Shown here: piece after piece, positions 59,921 to 64,000 of the stretch
Numbering within the stretch: position 1 is the first letter of the stretch
Layout: each line of letters opens with the position of its first letter
NCBI RefSeq assembly: GCF_947179165.1
Contig: NC_077238.1
Location: 44,095,793 to 44,159,792 of the forward strand
Direction of reading: 5' to 3'
DNA length: 64,000 bases
From: Solanum dulcamara
Taxonomy: Eukaryota; Streptophyta; Magnoliopsida; Solanales; Solanaceae
Notes under the pieces: model-generated
Seen by the model: only the letters and a program-made list of their open reading frames with translations
What the model was told of the DNA's origin: nothing
The model's database searches: none
Translations under genes and position numbers: made by a program

Positions 59921-59927
59921 AGGATCC

Positions 59928-59950
59928 CTATAAACACCTGGGGTATTACA
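59928..59950 (-). repeat. Putative distal end of LTR E
   Basis: Ends CTGGGGTATTACA; the reverse complement begins TGTAATACCCCAG, a typical LTR start. It pairs with 47893 through GAGTT/GAATT flanks. Short, so tentative. Confidence 0.45.
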
Positions 59951-60429
59951 GAATTGTAATCTATAAGCCTAATTAGTGATCCTTCAGAATAATGCATAAG
60001 CCTAAATATGTCATAAAAAGACATATTTATAATAGTAAGGTCGGAGTCTTAAGTCCGCTTGACCCGGTGATGAACCCAACCTCGCGCCACCGACTCCATC
60101 TTAGCCTTCTCTTGGCTGCGTTTAGTCCAAGCCACTTCACTTAGTGTTCCAATCCATCCTTTGGACCTTTTCTTGTAGATTTTGGCTTGAATCCATCTTA
60201 ATCATATCTATTATCTTATCACAACATATATTCAATAAACACAAGGATATTCATGAATTATACTCAAAACTTAGCTAAAATGTGGATAAAATATGGTGTT
60301 TGAATGCATAAATACACCCATATCAAACTCCTCCTACATTCTTATCCCCGCAACCAAAACCTTCATATACATTGTCATAACTCCTCAGGGTTAACCCAAT
60401 GTGTCCAATAAAATATCATCTTAAAAAAA
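59951..60429. other. Unassigned flanking sequence
   Basis: No open frame or RNA gene. Contains 'gacccggtgatgaacccaacctcgcgccaccgactcc' GC-richer block in otherwise AT-rich DNA. It could belong to the 5' end of the Athila-like element, but I cannot show it. Confidence 0.3.
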
Positions 60430-60960
60430 GCTTTTTCATGAGTGATATACCTTTTACCACCTCATCAAATCCTCCCAAAAGCACTTCTTGTCCTCATCAT
60501 CCAAGCCCATTTGGAACGTGTAAGCGCTAATAATTTTCAAGAATCCTCCAATGACTAATTTAGCTGCAATGATCCTATTGTTGACCTCTACCACTTGCTC
60601 TCTTAAATCTCTATCTACTAGAATGCCTACTCTACTCCTATTCCTCACACCTCTCGAGTACCACAACTTGTACCCATTTATATCATTAGCCTTAGTTCCT
60701 ACCTATTTGGTTTTCTAGACATAAGCTATATTAATCCTCCTCTTCTTGAGAATTTTTACTAGCTCATCAATGGTCTTCCCCGTTAACAGCCCTATATTCC
60801 AGGATCCAATTCTTAGCCTCAAAGCTCTCGTAACCCACTTACCACCCCTGACCTATGCCCCTGACCTTGATCTTGATCTTGATCTTGACCTTGACCCCGA
60901 CTCTGATTGAGACCTTATCCAAGAACATGATCCTAGTCTACCATCTATCACTAGAGCTAC
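60430..60960 (-). pseudogene. RTE-type LINE, 5' endonuclease fragment
   Basis: Minus-strand blocks: RIGSWNIGLLTGKTIDELVKILKKR at about 60,740-60,818, then NDINGYKLWYSRGVRNRSRVGILVDRDLREQVVEV (60,560-60,690), and GGFLKIISAYTFQMGLDDEDKKCFWEDL (60,457-60,545). This is the N-terminal APE-type endonuclease of the plant RTE LINEs often mis-annotated as 'craniofacial development protein 2-like'. A frameshift at about 60,460 is followed by DEVVKGIS and the match ends near 60,430. Endonuclease C-terminus and RT are absent. The upstream GA/TC-rich repeat (60,865-60,915) encodes QDQDQ-like sequence. Confidence 0.82.
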
Positions 60961-61298
60961 TAAAACAAATAAATAAAACTAGTCAAGATTTACACTACAG
61001 CCAGCGGAGAGTCTAAAATACAATTAAAGGCAGGAATCAATAAAGCGGAGGTACAAAAGGAAGTAAATATTCCAATCTAATGCAATAACATGAATTAAAT
61101 AAAGAACATGAACAACCATTGGTAAAGAAACTCAAACAACAACTCGATTCCAGAAACAAAACAATGTTTCACGACCAATAGATGAAATAATAAAATGTAC
61201 AACAAATAGTTATCAAAATGCTAAAAAAATACAGGGAATGACTAAATTACAGTTACATAGGAACAATAAACCACGAACAAAAAATGAAACAAGAATAC
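60961..61298. other. AT-rich sequence between RTE fragment and DNA transposon
   Basis: No recognised feature. Possibly the 5' region of the RTE LINE. Confidence 0.3.
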
Positions 61299-62429
61299 TA
61301 AGGGTCTATTTGGAAAGTCACATGTTAATTGAAATTGGCGTAATTACTAGGATAGTAATTATTAGGCTAGTAATTCCACAATCTAGAAATTACTCTGACA
61401 TGTTTGTTTATCACAATTTGATTATAAGTGTGTTGTTTGATTGCACAAGTGTAATTACAAGATTGTATTAAATTTTCAAAATAAAAGTTAATTATCTAAA
61501 ATTAAAAATTTATATTAGACAAATATGAATATTTATAAATAATATTAAATTAAATATTTAAGATATATATTTTCTTTTAAAAATATTTTAATTAATAAAC
61601 ATATGTTCTTGACTAATATTATAAAAAATCAATTTATATTTTTTAAATTAATATATTTTTATTAAATTAATCATAAAAATTAAAAATACAAGATTTATAC
61701 GAACATCATAAAATGCATGTTTGACAAAATATTAAATATTATAAATATAATATCATAGTAAAGTTATAAAAATAATTGACAAAAAGATAATCTATCAAAT
61801 CTAATTAAAAAATAAATGGCTTGTAATATGAAATATCAAGTCAATACTACAAAAGAAATGAAACTAAAAATATAACATAAGTTCTAAATTAAAAATAAAA
61901 ATTTAACATAATACTCGTATGTCAAATTTCAACATAACGTACATAAATATGATTTTAAAAAAATATAAGTTTCTAACTTTATTAAAAATGAATTCAACTT
62001 TAACTTAAAAATCAGAGTACTAATAAAATCATGATAATGAAAAAAGCAAACATAGAATAATTAAATTTTAAAAAAATATGAAAAATTGCATGGAATCAGC
62101 TGAAGTAAGGGTTGAGAATGAGAAGAAAATGAAAATAAATATTATAAAATAAAATATATATTTTTAAAAATGTTATAATAATAAAAATTAAAAAAAATAA
62201 TAATAATAAAATAAAAATTGAAATAAAAGAAATAAATTCAAAAGTAATCAACTTATAATTACACCATGTGATTACTAGCCGTTCACAGCCTCCCCCTGTG
62301 AATTGAAGAGTGTAATTACACCCTGCCAATTATACCCAATTCCAAATAATTATTTGTCCAACCAAACAAATCAGACGGTATAATTACACCAAATTCAATT
62401 ACCAGGATGGTTTTTCAAATAGACCCTAA
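61299..62429. mobile_element. Harbinger/Tourist-like non-autonomous DNA transposon (about 1.1 kb)
   Basis: Target duplication TAA at 61299-61301 and 62427-62429. Terminal inverted repeats start GGGTCTATTTGGAAAGT on the left and (reverse complement) GGGTCTATTTGAAAAACC on the right. Similarity extends inward to AATTGAAATTGGCGTAATTA / AATTGAATTTGGTGTAATTA. The interior is very AT-rich with subterminal gtaattac words and no transposase frame. The TAA duplication and GGG- termini fit PIF/Harbinger (Tourist) elements. Interior open stretches are chance. Confidence 0.85.
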
Positions 62430-63014
62430 ATCAAAATACTCTAACTAGTTCAAATAATCGAGCAATAATATCTACCACTATATTCAGTAATATGGTCGAC
62501 CATAAAGTCAACTAATATAGCAACAAAGATATGCAAGAAATAAAGCAATCAACATAAATGAAAAAATTAAAACTATAAGATTCTAACAAAACTTCAGCTC
62601 TAAATCAAGAACAACAACAGACTACTAAATCAAAATCGTATAACAACATAACTTTGAAATGGACAAAAAGGAATTAATAACAAAGACAAGAATGATAGAA
62701 CTATAACAATGAACAAAATAAAATAAAAGGGAACAAAGATTGGCAAATCTTAATCTGCTAAATATAACTATGTGCAGTACAAATTTTAATTTAAATGGCA
62801 GAGGAAAACAACAAGAGAGAAAAGAAAGGAACAAGATTGACTAACTAAATTATATGCTACCCAGAACATCGAGGCAAGACATAAACAAATCAAGAAAATG
62901 ACCACAAAAAAATAAGAAAACTCAAGGTAAAATGCTAAACGAGTGAAAAGGAATAGAGATTGACGAGCAACAGCGAAACAACCCGCAAACAATCAATAAA
63001 ATAGACAACAACCT
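62430..63014. other. AT-rich unassigned sequence
   Basis: Short open stretches on the minus strand (62625-62834, 62786-62992) are low-complexity Phe/Leu-rich readings of A-rich DNA. No homology seen. Confidence 0.35.
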
Positions 63015-64000
63015 ATAATTACCCTGAAGGTCATTTTTAAAAATTTTCATAAAAATTCATTCTACCTCTCTCGATAGTTTCTTTGAGTCATATTTGATTG
63101 GTTTGTGATGTTGGTTTTGAAAATTCTTTAAAAAGTCGTGATGTTTGGAAGTTTTGAAATTTTAAAAAGCTTAAGTTGTGAAATAGTGGTTTTTAGTGAA
63201 TTTTAGAGTTTTGAGTCTTGAAATAGAATACCATGGATTCCATCAACTTCAAAATGATGAAATTGGTCTAGGAGAGTTGTTGAAATCAGATTTGGGGTTA
63301 TAAGAGGTCATAAAATGAAAATTGTTGAGATTTTGACTTATGAGTTGACTTTGATCAACATCCAAAGTTTGGAAGCTCTTAATAGATTTCCAATGATTCC
63401 ACTATATTTGAGAGGTAATTTTAGGTCTAGGTGAGGTCTTGGTTGAATTTTCAGATGTCCCGAGTCTGTTTTGGTGTTTTTGAACCTTAAGTTAGTTTAG
63501 TTGTGACTAAACGAGTTTGGGGTCAAGATCACCTCAAATTTGAATTTTGACAATTTCATTGAGTCTGAAATGTAGACTTTAGTAGGGTATCATATATGAT
63601 TTATGTGTATAAGATTCGGAACAAATTTTGAGGGTCCATTTTGTAATTTTGTGCTATGTGTTGTTTTGCTATAATTCATTGATGCTGCAGACCTTGTGAT
63701 TGCGAGGGGCCGATCGCAAAAGCAACCATCACTTAAGAGAGGCCCCATCGCAAAATTGAGGGTCAACCCTTTGCGGGGTTCACTTAAGCGAACAGTGGTC
63801 ACGATTGCAACATCATAAGGTGGTTTTGGAACTAATTTCGAAGTTAAATCCCATTTTCACTACTTTAATTTTTGGAACACCTCTTGGGACGATTTTGAAG
63901 GGGATTTTGTTGTGAATTGATTGGGTAAGTGTCTTTGACCCAAAAAACTTTAATTCCCTGTATCTAACGTGAGTTTAACATCAAAAATTGAGATTTTTAG
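63015..64000 (+). repeat. Start of an A-family LTR, cut by the window end
   Basis: Begins TATAATTACCCTGAAGGTCATTTTT, which I take as an eroded TGTAATGACCC...GGTCATTTT LTR start like 29145. Later blocks match the element A LTR in order: 'attccatcaacttcaaaatg' (29,375 region), 'gttgactttgatcaacat' (29,490 region) and 'tgcgaggggcc' (29,950 region). Non-coding. Confidence 0.65.

Larger units (their letters stand above)
58600..59922 (+). mobile_element. Endogenous plant pararetrovirus (Caulimoviridae-like) fragment with partial tandem duplication
   Basis: Plus-strand, strongly A-rich block unlike the surrounding LTR DNA. It holds one movement-protein-like frame (58608-59309), a linker in a shifted frame (59,310-59,445), and a second partial copy (about 59,458-59,920) of the same region with stops. 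No RT, coat or protease part is present. The left edge abuts the chromovirus fragment. The right edge abuts GATCC (59923-59927), near-identical to GATCT preceding the chromovirus (48969-48973). Fossil and not functional. Confidence 0.7.

Noticed and set aside
60865..60915. Tandem CTTGAT/CTTGAC repeat as a minisatellite of interest
   Set aside because: Short low-complexity stretch in the 5' part of the RTE LINE.

Overview
This window is repeat-rich plant nuclear DNA, most likely from a Solanaceae species. That is an inference from the LTR families, the chromovirus polyproteins and the pararetrovirus fragment. I see no host protein-coding gene, no complete tRNA or rRNA gene and no CRISPR. Almost every base belongs to a retrotransposon, a DNA transposon or a viral fossil, most of them broken and inserted into one another.

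Layout, left to right. Bases 1-14,860 are a minus-strand L1-type LINE (RT, endonuclease, ORF1) split by a decayed solo LTR (2378-3716) and by an old Tekay/Del-type Ty3-gypsy element (4605-13246). The LINE itself lies in an Athila-like gypsy element, seen at 14,865-15,211 and again at 45,125-46,900. Those two pieces were separated by one solo LTR ('LTR D', target duplication CATAG). LTR D was later split twice. The first split is a three-LTR array of a non-coding retrotransposon whose internal domain carries a 5S rRNA-like sequence (16298-28473, target duplication ACCTT). The second is a long-LTR element ('A', 29145-44662) that holds two plus-strand gypsy relics ('B' and 'C').

From 47,893 another LTR ('E') is split by the youngest element, a Tekay/Del chromovirus (48974-58542). 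Its LTRs are nearly identical, and its 1,529-codon polyprotein frame is broken only by six nonsense codons. It runs directly into an endogenous plant pararetrovirus movement-protein fragment with a partial tandem duplication (58600-59922). The right end holds a 3'-truncated RTE-type LINE, a 1.1-kb Harbinger/Tourist-like element (TSD TAA) and the start of another A-family LTR running off the window.

Two observations stand out. One is the large-LTR non-coding element with a sense-oriented truncated 5S rRNA gene, a Pol III T-run just before the PPT, and a G-box/TATA U3 promoter. The other is a GTATGTG-plus-hairpin element at the same LTR position in five diverged gypsy LTR families, with compensatory and wobble changes in its stem. 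All coordinates and alignments are by eye.
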